NCBI GenBank assembly: GCA_018806985.1
Contig: JADANN010000047.1
Coordinates: forward strand, 62,001 to 126,000
Source of the DNA: Angiostrongylus vasorum
Lineage: Eukaryota; Nematoda; Chromadorea; Rhabditida; Metastrongylidae
Length of the DNA stretch: 64,000 bases
Direction of reading: 5' to 3'
Positions 25,500-37,800 of the stretch are shown one piece after another. The position numbers were made by a program, and so were the translations under genes. The notes under the pieces are model-generated. The model had not been told where the DNA came from and did no database searches. It saw only the letters and a list, made by a program, of their open reading frames with translations. Within the stretch, counting starts at the first letter, position 1; the number at the start of each line of letters is the position of its first letter.

Positions 25500-25615
25500 G
25501 TTAACATATGATGTGAAATACAACCACTGTGATACTGAGATATTTGCAAAGCTTGGACCCAAGGCCAGATCGAACCGCGATTACCCTTTCCGGAAGGTCA
25601 CGTGTTCTGTAAGCT
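25500..25615 (-). repeat. SINE family B copy, partial
   Basis: Shares the tail gtgaaatacaaccactgtga...gagatatttgcaaa with the copies at 29395, 39481, 39703, 50240 and 60030. Read in reverse, ggttcgatctggcc is a B-box-like Pol III element. Confidence 0.75.
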
Positions 25616-25662
25616 TCCTGTGTTCTCAAGCAATGTTTTGATTATCGAAAAATTATCGGTAG

Positions 25663-27331
25663 TTACTGGAAAACAGGAAGAGATCCTTGGATGTTTTGTG
25701 GAAGCTTAGCAGATATCACCTCGCATGGCTGCATGTGATCCTTAAGACGACGCTCACATTGCCAAGGCTTGAATTTCAAAGCCCCACTGAGGGCCACGGG
25801 AGTTTGCATCCAACTAATCACCTGCTTTGCGGTAACCACATAAACGTCCTTCCTGCCCAAAATCTGAACAAATGATCATTGAACTTCCCGAAAAACTTCG
25901 TTCAGCTGTTGCTCCCCTAACCTCAGTAAGCCAGTCGTTGATGGCTAATACTACTCCATTATCTGGCAAGTAAGTTAAAAAGTCTGTATCGGCAGTAAGA
26001 ATAAAAGGGGCACGATTTGTGTTGTAGTTCCTGTAAAAATTGTTCCGAAGGAACTGCATCACGCTCGAACGGGAATCCGTTGGCTGAAACGATTTCACTT
26101 AGATAGCGCAAGAAGCAGCTAAGAAAGTACTCGACCATTTTTCGAAAAAATTCAGGTTTTGACATATTATGGAGAAGACGTTCAAAAGGAGTCCAATTTT
26201 TTTAGGCAAATAAAAAATCTTCTTGTTAGAAACGTTTCACTTAAAAAAACACAGTAGATATTTTCATGATTGTAAAATAAGGGCCTACTTTTTAAAGCTG
26301 CTTTCGCGGTGTTATACCAAATTCCATTATTTGCTTGCAAAAGTTGGAGAGGAATCATCCAAATACCTTTGTGAGGCCGTCGTGGACAGTTCTGTCCAGA
26401 GCAGTCCCAAGGCAAACTATGGTCTATAAGCAATGAACGTCACTTTCCAGGAAGTCAGCGAATAACAAAGAATTTACCCAATGTTTGAGGCCACAACGGT
26501 CCGTCGTTGACAGGCATAGAGTTATCATACCAAAGTTTCTCCTCTTCCATCATTTCGAATTGTGCGTCACCTCCAATCAGAAGCTGAGGGGCCCGAACCC
26601 CTTTGATCGACTCTTTTTCGACGTAGCTGAAAGCCTCAAGTGATTCTTTCAGTCCAATCATTTCGTGCCTCCATCGCTCCTTGGATTTATTGGCTAGGGT
26701 TTCATGTCTAAATTTTAACACAGAAAGCAATATTAAGGGCTCACGCTGTCAGAGAAAAACAAGTCTAAAACTGACGTTATTGAGTTCAGAGCGATTTCGT
26801 GACCCTGGCCATATAGCCATTGCGTTTGATCATAGTTATTCCACTGATGTGAAATGAAGAACGTTCCTTTAATAGCACATCCATTTGGGTTACGATGCTA
26901 CAAAAAGGAGCTGTAGCAGTTGTACAGCTTGCAATAAGAACGTTACTCTGCAAATTTAATACCCTTCCATTAAACAGCGACTTGTAAACATTAATTGTTC
27001 GATCCGTAATGGCATCGTCAAACGAGAGTATCACCATTTGAGGTATATTCGCAGCATTAAGACTTCCTGGCAGTTCGTTGCCAGCACTACAGCAAATCAG
27101 TTAAGAAAAAGCTGTATGAAAGTGTTAAGGAAATATTGCTGAAAGTGAAAGTCATTCAATTTTCCAGCTAAACAAAGTAGTTTGTCACTGGAGTACTCAC
27201 AAAGAACAGAAGCATTGCGGCAATTTACAGGAACCATCTTCAGGGCACGGAAGAAGCAGTGTCGAGTTGAGATACTTTTTGAATTCTGCTTCCAAAGAGA
27301 AACAATGAAGCGCATTTAGTACAATTTTCAT
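25663..27331 (-). CDS. Chitin/polysaccharide deacetylase, NodB fold, about 7 exons
   Basis: Secreted enzyme that would remove acetyl groups from chitin. Exons on the minus strand: 27331-27201, 27086-26963, 26897-26776, 26707-26478, 26423 to about 26290, 26083-25922 and 25863-25663. Read in order: a short hydrophobic start, a Cys-rich lead (CPEDGSCKLPQCFCS), motif 1 MVILSFDDAITD, then NPNGCAIKGTFFISHQW, GHEIALNSITHETL, RAPQLLIGGD, YDNSM, NRAPFILTAD and the closing DVYVVTAKQVISWMQ. This is the order of animal and nematode deacetylases. The two Asp of motif 1 and the RxP motif are present. The first His of the usual H-x3-H metal motif reads Asn, while the second is kept. The join between the fifth and sixth exons does not hold phase, and the usual SMVD-like segment is missing there, so one exon is probably unseen. 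The start ATG (27331-27329) is tentative; exon 1 could instead be spliced from the upstream EB-module gene. Confidence 0.88.
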
Positions 27332-27536
27332 TTCAAAATCCAAACAATACTAATTATGACAAAGGGCAGACTACCATAAACCATTAGTAGTCTACTTGGA
27401 AATGGTAGTGCATGGCTCGCTGAATTCTGTTATGTCATGCCTTCAAGCACATGCACCTGTTCTACACGACTTTCCTAAGCCAATTTAATCTCTACGCATT
27501 CACGTCGGTTCGTGTAGGATTGGATTTCGGCACATA

Positions 27537-27542
27537 TTTATT
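27537..27542 (-). terminator. Poly(A) signal AATAAA of the EB-module gene
   Basis: Minus-strand AATAAA lies 74 bp after the TAA of the EB-module gene and about 200 bp before the putative start of the deacetylase gene. Position and sequence fit 3'-end formation. Confidence 0.7.
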
Positions 27543-27615
27543 AACATGCAAACAGCAAGTGAATCAACACGTCACGTAGAATTTTTAGGTGTATCGAGTC
27601 AAATGTTACGGTGGG

Positions 27616-30600
27616 TTAGTCGGTAATAGTTAGTTCAGGAACACATGCTGAATTTTTCGTGATGAATCCTGCTGGGCAAGTGCAAATATGGGAAGCGCAC
27701 GTGGATGGGCTTCTACACGTAGTTGTCTCGTTACAGTATGAGCCGATCGGAGCTGAAATATTTGTGCTTGCTTGATTATAATTAATTTACCAAGCTTAAA
27801 TTTAACGCAATACACAAAAAGCCTTTTAAATAGAATGAAATGGAAACATCATAAAAGAAAAACAAAGAGAAATAAATTGACAGATGACGTGACATCTCGC
27901 TGCTGCATCATAACGTATGCACTTTTTTTCTCTCCCTACTTAATGTTGAAGGCGATGGATGGTTGAGAAAATCTTATTTGTTTGGCAACTTTCAAAAGTC
28001 ACAAAAATAAGAAAAAGCGCATAGTTCAGATCAAGCCCCCAGACCGATCACCTTCAAATTTTAACAAGACATTGCGTGGTTGACGAAAATATGACGGAGG
28101 AATGGTAGAGGGCAGACAATTTCAGCACGAATCATAAATTTTCAGCTAATTTTAACAGCATATGGGTAGCCCTCTCTAGATGGTTTGCCACCTCATGATA
28201 ACGAATGGATGACTGTAAGGGCTAAGGTGTTACATGTGACACGGGTTCACCATGCTGCGAGGCTTTCCAAATTGAACACATAACTAACCCATCTGAACGC
28301 CCAGATTGAACTGCATGGATCTAGATGAATTGTCGCAAACGTAATAAAACAAACTTAATCAATCATGCAATCACGTGTCTATCCACGAAGTCTCTGATTA
28401 CCTACAAATTACGAGAATATCCTATACGCTTACTCTGAGATTCCATAGAAGAAAAAACTTCCAAACGGCGAAATACTAGCTAGAATAAATTAGCGCTTAA
28501 GCCGACACTATTCATAAAAACGGTCGCTCAGAAAGTCAAGCATTTACATAGCCTGCCAAAGAAAAGTCATCAGCTAGCGGAGGAATCTTCATACCATCAA
28601 CGGTGCGATACCGGCAAACACCATTTGAATCTTCTAACATAGTGAATGGACATTCACATGTATGATTGAGACCGCATATTCGCGGAGGATCGCATTCGCT
28701 GTACGATTTGCAGGAAGTTGCTGCATCTACAAAAGAATAATTTTATTTGGTTTAATTTTTCGTTTCTGTGAAAAGCATTGAGAAGAAAGATTCTATTTCA
28801 CACTAAATAATTTGCAGAATGGAACCTTTTCGGACAAGTTTGTTCGTCTGATTTGAACTCTACGGTGGGTATTCACATCTGTCGAACTTTAAGTGTGAAG
28901 TTCGGAACTTACAAACACTTTTTTCCTACTACCAACATAGTAAGCCGTTGAAGAGACGTAAAAAGATGTTTGCAAAATGTAGAAAGACTAGGACTGCAAT
29001 AAAAAGATATAGAGCGCTTCCTTGGAAACTCGGCAGGATAACGTAGTCCTAACTTCTATTTGCATAAACTTTCATTGGTGTTACAAATGTATCAAAAACA
29101 TTTACACTGAAATTCAAAATTGTCGAAGTTGACAGCTTTATAAACTCAGCAATCATCGCAACCCTCAGCATTCACCATATTTTCTTTTTAAGCTGGATTT
29201 ACTTAGAATTATAACCTTTGAAATTCTTCAACCTTGAGAGTTCACAATCTGCACATAGTTTCGCAATATATAACGTCTACAATTAACTTTCTCTTTAGTG
29301 TGTTTTCCCTTTTTTATTTACTGCCTACTACGATTTTCATGGCAGGGTATTATTCGAAATCAACCACAAAGATGTTAGCTGAGAGAAACTCATAGCAAGG
29401 CCTCCCCTGGCGCAGTGTGTAATGCGCGAGCCCCGGAAAGGGAAGTCGTGGTTCGATCTGACCCGAAGCCCAGTTTTTGTAAATATCTCAGCATCGTTGT
29501 GGTTGATTTCTCTTACTAATTGTCAAAACAACTTAAATAAAAGAATTTGTTGCAGAGGATATGCTTGGCATGCCCTGTAGTAGATGTGGAGACACAACAC
29601 TTGGTAGTTTCTTATAATAAACAACATAAGGTCTCCGATTCTCTGGCTGTTGATCATCACCTTCTGGGATGTGGTTAACTGAGGGTGCAAACACCTCCAC
29701 TCTGTCCAGCTATGCTTGTCTTTCTTATGTCGATTTATTGGCAGAATATTACTCTACGTTTGAAATGCACTAGACACTCGTCTAAACTCATGTTTATGCT
29801 AGTTCTTTGAGCTTTCAGCAAAAATAGGAGCAAAAATATGCGGTCACTGGTTTGAATAAGCCCACTAGCAAATTCCTAGCAGCAGTTTTGAACTTGCATA
29901 CGTACAACAGAGAAAAAATCAGATGTTTCCCCTGTGTAACTTAATAGATATGATTTTTGAAGTGAATGGGAAAAATGTGAATCTAGCTTAATCAAACCTT
30001 TCTTATCCAGCTCGCAAAATCCAGAAATATTACGGTAGCCTTTAATGCAGTTGCAATGATGGTTTATGCAAGCAGACATCGGAATTGACGTGCAGTCACC
30101 GTGAAACAGGCACAAATCACCAATACCTTAAACTGTTACTGTAGATAAATATGAGTTTTAAAAAGGTTAAGCAATGCTGCAAGATGATAAAGGTTCAAAG
30201 TGCATACGGTTTGCGCTCTTAGGATCACTAAGAAGCATACTACTGGATTGATGTTCGCAAACTCCCGCGCCATTATTGATAAAAGCGTTCGGGCACAGAC
30301 AGAAACCATGCACACATTCAGAATTCCCATGACATGCAGTGACTTTGCTAACACATGGAGCACCGGGTAACGTAAATATCGCCTTTGAAGAAGACTGAGG
30401 AACACAATAGCCTGAAGCGTTGGTGGTAAGGTCATGGGAACAGATGCAGTAACCGGAAATACAAGTGGCACCATGGGCGCACTTATCCACGCACTGTGAC
30501 CCAGGATACGGCTTAAACGAAAAATTACAGAGTTCTGAACAGCAATAAGATCCAGCCGTTATTGTTTCCTCTGATCGGAATTTCAAGTTATGAGCTCCTG

Positions 30601-33600
30601 GAACTAACGTGTAAGGAGTACTGAAAGTGCGGAATTCTTATTCAACCAAGATCAAACCTCCTTCTGTGGACTGTAAATCGTCCCACTTCATTCGAACTTT
30701 CCACGCTTCTCTTTGTATCATCTAATCAGTTCCTTTTTAAGGAACTATGAAAACATGCGCCGTCGTGAAGCGAAAGCACGCCTTGCGGAAAACGAAACTC
30801 GTTCAGAATTTTGTTCAGAAAGAAACTGGGTCATTATCCTACGGTAAATGTTAGATGAACACGCAAAATTATTAGAAAGGATAAGCATAAATAAGGCAGC
30901 AGCACTTAAAACTATTCTTAAAAGTCTTGCAATAGCTCAAATCTCTTTCCAATAAATCGTCGAAAACAAGCTTGGACTCATTAAATGGACTACACTTCAA
31001 AATTTAAATAACGAAAGCAGAAAGAAGAAGTGAAAAATGTTGCAGGAAAACAACAAGGGTCTCTGCGATGTCCTGAGAAATAACAAGGAGATCCGCGTAG
31101 AGGATGTTCTGCAACTAGATCAGATTTTAATGCTGAAATGTTAACACCGTTTTTAAAACACCGTCAGTTGGTGGATACTGTGTTGAAACAACCCAAAGGA
31201 GAGGAGTTGCCACTTTTTTCCCAAAGGTGCATTGCCTGCAGAAGTAGTAGCTGCAAATCAGGATAACACAAGGGTTTCCGTCAGTAGAAGCAACAAAAAT
31301 GTCAAAATAAACTAGAATTTTGCCAGGATGAGATTGTTTAGAAAATCCCTTCAGAAGACAAGTACATTCGTTTTGAAAAAAAAAAAAGTGGAAGCCTGTC
31401 CAATGAGTGGAACGACAACTGCGTATCTGGTGTCGAAATTCGCAGAATACTCTATCGAGAATCAATGGCATTATAAGTCCCTGAAATTAAGTTCACCGGA
31501 TCTTTACATTTCGGGATTGCTGGACCACTGAATGAGAAACGACAGCATCAACTACTGAGACCACCTAAGCAAAGCACCCACCCAAATATAGTCGGAAAAT
31601 GCTACCTGTTTCGCACTGTGGAACACCATAAAGCCGGGAATGCAAAACTTGTTAAAGCCAATGTTGTCCACCTCAACCAATTCAATGAAAATCTTGCTTG
31701 TGCCGTTCTTTAGTTGCAGAAAATAAAAAAGAAAGCGAACAAGTAAATAATAGGGTAAACTTGGCAAAATTTCTGCTTAAAACAGAAAGAACAGTGCCTT
31801 ATAAAATGTACAGTTTTCGGCCTTCCACAGTCCACGCATGATGCAAAGTAATGAAGAATCAGTTGCACGATTACAGTAATCAGTTCTACTCTCATAGCAA
31901 GTGAAGTTCATTGAATTTTTGGCGTATTCGTCGCTGATGCATAAATCACTAACTTTTTCGGCTCACTGACCTATAGAAAGACACTTCTCCAGTTTAAGAA
32001 ATCACTTCCTAGTGACACTGGGAAAAAAAACAGTAACCTAGTGGCGCATTTTTGTGATGTTGACTGCCTTCCAAATTGCACCAAATATTATTTATTCACC
32101 TCTGAAAGCTGAGTAACGAAAATATACAGAGAAACATTGGGATCACTGAAGTTGTTATATTATGAGCTCGAAATATTACGCAAAGTTACTCACAAGAGCG
32201 GCGTTGTCGTGACAGTGCCCTTCGATTGGCATATGGCTGTCTGGGCAGATACATTTTTCGTGGAAACATTTCGATGGAGGCACACATTCTTCATCGTGTG
32301 TACAAATTCTGTCTGCAAATGAACGACGAGACGACATCGCTGACGGCACTAGTACGCATGACGAACGATCGAGGCTTGGTACATAGCCGGGATTACATGT
32401 GCACGTGCCAATGATGCAAGCAGATCCGCCCGTACAACGAATGTTAACGTCACATGGATCACCTGGACGGGCAAAGCGCAAAGGTGTTGTTGTTATTGTT
32501 CCCTAGAAATCGCTTGCGAACAGCACATAAAAGGCTTCTCAATCTGGGAACTGAAGCCCGAGCATTGAAAGGGTGTGAAATCTGAGAAAGCCGTAGGACA
32601 AAAGTTCATTTATTTCATAAGTTTTTTTTGCTGAGCAAAAACTCACTGTTACTGCTTCTGCACTTAATGGTGTGCATACTCCTAAATAGTCGTACATCCC
32701 AGCTGGACATATGCACACGCCGCCTACACAAACGGAACCACCACCACATCGTTGATTACATTGTCGTAGTTCACAAGTTGGGTCGCATGCAGCGCCAGGG
32801 CGAAGCAGAATAAGTGGAGGTAGAGTGGTGAAAGGGCGGAATGGTCCAGGTGCGAATGTGAATATGACAGGTCGTGGATTTATATTTCCAACGGGAGGGA
32901 CACATTGAAGGTTATTTATTGTTAAGCCAAATCCACAAATGCAAATCCCCCCAGAGCATGATGATCCGCCTTCAAAATTTTCATCAAAAAACAATTTGTT
33001 TACAATAACGTATAAATTATAACGATATGTGCACACCTCTACAGATCGTTCCTGGTGTTGAGCAGCTTTGGCCAGGATAAGAGTCTCCGACAAAATCAAC
33101 GCATTCGTTCCTGCTCAAAACCAGGTTCATCGGGCATATGCACTGGTTTTTTATGCACAGCGCTTTACCACGACAAAGCAGTGCACCTCGTCGAAGATCA
33201 CACTGCTGGCCAGGAGCTCCGAAAAAAGGACTATGCAGAAGTGGTGGAAAATATAATGCTCCACTTGAAGAAGGATTGTAAGTGTACAAACATTTTTCAG
33301 AGATACACGCGTTGGGAGGATAAGAATTCTGACTTTGTGGAATACATATGCCTTCATTTAATGCGAATCCCTAAAGTATTCACCAGTCTGTCTGTATATC
33401 TACATTTGAATTTTCGAAGTTTTCACAGAAGAATTTGTTTTACGATTTTATACTGAGGCTACCGTGAGAATTTGAAGAGGTATCTGTTAAAATGGTGAAT
33501 ATGAGGGTTCCATGTTTGCCTGTTCCTAGTTTAGCCTCTATGGATTTTTCATTAACTACTGTTAAAATCGTAGGCAGAAAAAACTAAAACTAATGGTAAT

Positions 33601-34884
33601 AAACGCATTTTTCCCTCCTTGTGTTAACAAATCGTTTGCAACAGTGTAAAGGCTTGAGGTTCTTATTCATGGGATTGGAATAGCAGTAGTGGTACCGCTC
33701 TTTACGGAGGTGGACCTACCCACACAAACACTTTGACTGTGCCAACCTGTTGTGCTGCAGAATCAGCAACGGCTTTGTACTCACATTTTTCAACGCTGCT
33801 TTAACAGAAATCCATTCGGTCGTACAGTGGTTAAAATACAGTCATTTGGTACTCAATATGAGGGATACAGTCGAGAAGTCGCAGATAGATCGAAAGTGCT
33901 TTCTGAAGCTCACTTGACGCAGTTTAGGATTTTTGGAAGTGTAAGAACGCGCATTCAAGTAGATAAAAATAATAAAAGAGCAACATCGAGCGTAGAATGG
34001 TGAAGGTAGCGTGGACTTGCAAGAAATCGGTGGAGAAGTAAGCACATATGTTAAGGCCCTTACTTGTCCTAATTGTTACAGATGAACGATCAAATGAGAA
34101 GTGATAAACGTTACAACTTGCCTTAATACATTGGCATTTGCCAACTATACACACTGAGTTGACACCGCATGGAGGAATGCACTGTTTAGAAACATGTACA
34201 GAAAGCTGCTTCACGATGCGTGCACATTGACCATTAAGTGAAGTCTGGAAGCAACTATCACGAAACCGTCAAAATTGCGAAAATTAATGGTGGGTCTTAA
34301 GATTACTGGCAATGAAATGCTAGCATGCCCTCAAGAATAAAAAATCTCATAGGCAGAGTTTTCTTTTCTCGTTGAAATCTGGGTAAATTTGACACCATTA
34401 GATAATCCTCAAAGATAAGAATTCCCATAACTGCTGTTAACGCTCACCTCTTGAGGCATATTAAATAATGTAAAAATTCTTCTGCTCGTGTTTTTTTATA
34501 TTGCCTGCTTAGTATTAACTCTTCCAGTCAAGTAGGCCCTATGGTGCTGTACATTCTTTGTTCCCTTTTGAAATTGCTGTTACTAAAACCTTTAAATGTT
34601 TGAGGAAAATGTTTTGTATGATATGTTCAACCAAGCATTGAAATTAGAATCTTCAAGCGATTTAGGAAGAGCTAATAAAAAAAGTATGTCGATTGTTCGC
34701 ACTTTTTTTCAAAACTATTGTCTAATCACCGGTATTTGATAGTGACTTGTAGAAACGTACGTGTCCTACGGGACAGCGGCAAACGCCTCTGTCGCATTGG
34801 GAATTTCCTGTACAGACAGTGACACCAGGTTCGCACATTTGACCAGGGTCTGCTTGTGAGTCAACCGGAATACACATTTCGTTC
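27616..34884 (-). CDS. EB-module gene, block 6: exons 33-41 and stop
   Basis: Exons 34884-34761, 34244-34122, 33370-33037, 32969-32647, 32502-32194, 30568-30208, 30126-29998, 28726-28595 and 27752-27616. The intron after exon 34 begins GCAAGT, a GC-AG intron, and the frame is kept (CQCIK to GFALNEG). Exon 36 has a Pro-rich linker ([15 protein letters not shown]) between modules. The acceptor of exon 38 (ATCAGAG, 30569-30570) is the only one giving frame but is weak. The final module (YCNETTTC ... CTCPAGF) is followed by 15 residues and TAA. Confidence 0.86.
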
Positions 34885-37800
34885 CTACAAGTGACATTCG
34901 AGATTGTCCCAAAGGAAAATTTTCTGCCATTTCTGTTATGATGTATAATGAAGACGGTGGATTAGCAACGTAATCATGATGTAATCATGCATTCCCCCAA
35001 ATGTACTTCTCAAATCTCATTTGCTCTTCTTTTTCCCAGCGTATCATTTCGAATGACTTACTACTGTCCTCCTTAAGCAGATTTTTGTACTTTTAAGTTG
35101 ACATTTCAATTCAACAACAATCAACAAACCAATTGTTCTTAACACAGAATTCTATCGAAACCTATGCGGTCCATGCATAGAGATATTGACTAGGTTAAAC
35201 CCTCTATTTTTAATTATTTTAACTACTTTAATGTGTTTTGATGTGTTGCTTAACCAACTTTGTATTGCTACCAGTAAAGAAGATAAGAAAAAATAAAATA
35301 TAGGCATACTGAACGCGTTCTCCACCGGGGCAAACACAGTATCCATTGGCGCAAATCGAGTTTCCTGTGCATAACACTTCTCCTTCGACACAGATTGCAC
35401 CTGGTGGTGCTAAAAATGTGCACTACTTTAGATATCAAACGAAAAAAACAACGATTTTTTTGTATGGGACTAAATATGAGCTAACCATAAGTGAACTGGT
35501 TTTGTGTTGACGGCACACAAAAGCCATCGATGATTCTTGTTCCAACTGGACATGTACAAATACCTCGAATGCAATACGATCCACCAGTGCAAATCGAAGG
35601 ATTAGTAGCACAACTTAATCCTGGAGACTTTGCAACGACGTCAGCCGTTTGGGAAGCGCTGATATCATCTGCAACATTAGTTGAGAAAAGGCACTCTCCA
35701 TCAGTGCACAGTGAACCCTCCGTGCAGTGTACACCTTTTCTGCACGACTCTAATGATCGCGCTCTTATGGGTATGCAGACGTTTCCTTCGCGAAAAAATC
35801 CAGAGGAACAACGGCAGACACCGTTCATACATGATGCACCACCTTCACAAAACGATCCTACTCGGCAATCGCCTTCAGGCTGTACAAATTCACCGTCTAC
35901 TTAAAATAAGTCAAATCTTTCGCCTAGTTGGAAACCGCAAATAAGAATTTGAAAACCTACTCTTTCCACGGTGGATGCAGGAGTTACCAGCTTGTACGTA
36001 CTCCGAATTACATCGACATCTTCCTTTGAAACAGTGGCTTTCGATGATAACACATCGTATTTCTGGTGAGCACTGCTCTCCAAGAGAAGCTGACTGTCCA
36101 CTTATCGCAGTTGGAACGGTTAGAGTATTGGACAACCTATCCTCAATCGTTTTCATACTAGTCAGAAATTCTTCATCCTTTGAACCAAGAGGAATGTGAG
36201 AAATTTTTCTCTTCTCTCTGACTGGTGCTACGCACTGGTTGGTCCTGATATGCAAGCCAGGAGGACAAACGCACATTCCAGAACGGCATTCAGATCCTCC
36301 ACGACACGTTTCCCCACTAGAACAAGGCATTCCGGGGTCAACGTACGTTACAGGGATGCAAAATCCGAAACGACTTAGTGCAAGGCCTTGCGAACACTGG
36401 CATTCCCCGTCTATGCATTTAGCTCCGGATGGGCACTGATTTGAGGCTAGACAACGACGAGCATCTACTGGACTTGTACATCTCCCATCGACTGGATGAA
36501 GTCCTTCAGGACAAACGCAGTATCCGGCAACGCAAATCGAGCAATTCGTGCAATATGATTTTGAATCACAAGCGTGACCAGGTTTAACAACTGAACATGT
36601 GACAAAACAGACCACGTTACTAAACAGAAGACAAAACATGGAAACTATTTTTACACAAACCTAAAAAATTTATATTGAAAATGGTAATCTGAATAGCCGT
36701 AATGACGAACCAGTGGTTGTTTTGACCGTGGGTGACATAAAGCACAATATCTTCGAAACACGCCAAAGTTGAGAGATGCAACAGCATTTGTCTGTCTTTG
36801 TAGCTCATCTCATCATCGACTTGATAGTTACTCGCTATCGGAGAGCTCATTTTTTTAATTCAAAACGGTCGACAAGGTTGTTGTAATATAATTCTACACT
36901 GATGGGCAAAACGCAGTTTCTACCAGAAAGGATTTGCGTAAAAAAATGGTAAAAACCTAAATCACACTTGCAAACCGCTGATGAAGTTAGAATGACTTTT
37001 ATCATCTACCCTTATAACAATATGTTAAACGGCAAAATATAGTGGGAAAGGGTAAGAATTTATGAAAAAATTGCAAAAAAATTACAGGTGTGAACTATGG
37101 ACGTCAACAAAAAGCAATATAGGAATCAGAGGGACTCACGTTTAAACCATGGAAGCACTGTAGGAGCGGTTGCCACCGAGATTTGATAAGCACTCTCCGG
37201 TCGAGTTGTAGAGATTATCATTGAGAAGGGAATAGCAGTCGTGGAATTTCTCAGAGACTGCGTCAGCGGTCGCATTTCTGTGAACGTTGTGGTAGTGGAA
37301 ACAACAGCCAATGGTGTTGAAAAAGTAGTCTTCACATTCTGATAACGCCCTCTTGGCTGCCTTGTTGATGCCGTCGGTAACAACTCTATGGGTCGAATTT
37401 GGCTCGCTGAATTTCAACTCTCTTAGATATCAACCCTTGAACATTGCTAAAAACGTGTTCGTGATACACACGCTGCTCCTTGATCTTTTAACATGCTCCT
37501 CGGAATAATGCGTGCTGTGCCGTACAAAAATACACACCAAACACATCGCAGTTGTTACCATCGGCAAAATTCAGTGTTAGTACATTGCAAAAGTGGAGCA
37601 GATGTAAGCATAAAGCGGTTTCAATGTCTTACATATAGGTATGAGAAACGGAAAACACACAATGCTGCCTCGTTTCCTTTAAAGAACACACAGTTCCATT
37701 GAAAACGTATTCAAGAGGGCATTGACACACTCCATCAGCACAGATCCCTCCATCAGTGCATGTTTTAGTATCAATGCATAGATCGGCAGCCCAAAGCGTT

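Larger units (their letters stand above)
10996..25662. other. Convergent intergenic region between ajm-1 and the deacetylase gene
   Basis: About 14.7 kb with no multi-exon gene that I can support. It holds SINE family A copies (11568, 13612, 15303, 25210), an unclassified repeat family D (12593, 17900, 18265), RTE remnants (16010-17790 and 19800-23110), AT microsatellites, a CACGTG array, a 126-bp tandem duplication and one uncharacterised 110-codon ORF (18535-18867). No 3' processing site of ajm-1 is obvious after 10995. The stretches 10996-11560, 13810-15300 and 23780-25200 otherwise look like unique AT-rich spacer. Confidence 0.7.

Noticed and set aside
31127..31471. Minus-strand ORF of 114 codons in an intron of the EB gene
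   Set aside because: Mixed Cys but no EB core. Flanking exons join in phase without it, so it is probably chance or an old repeat.
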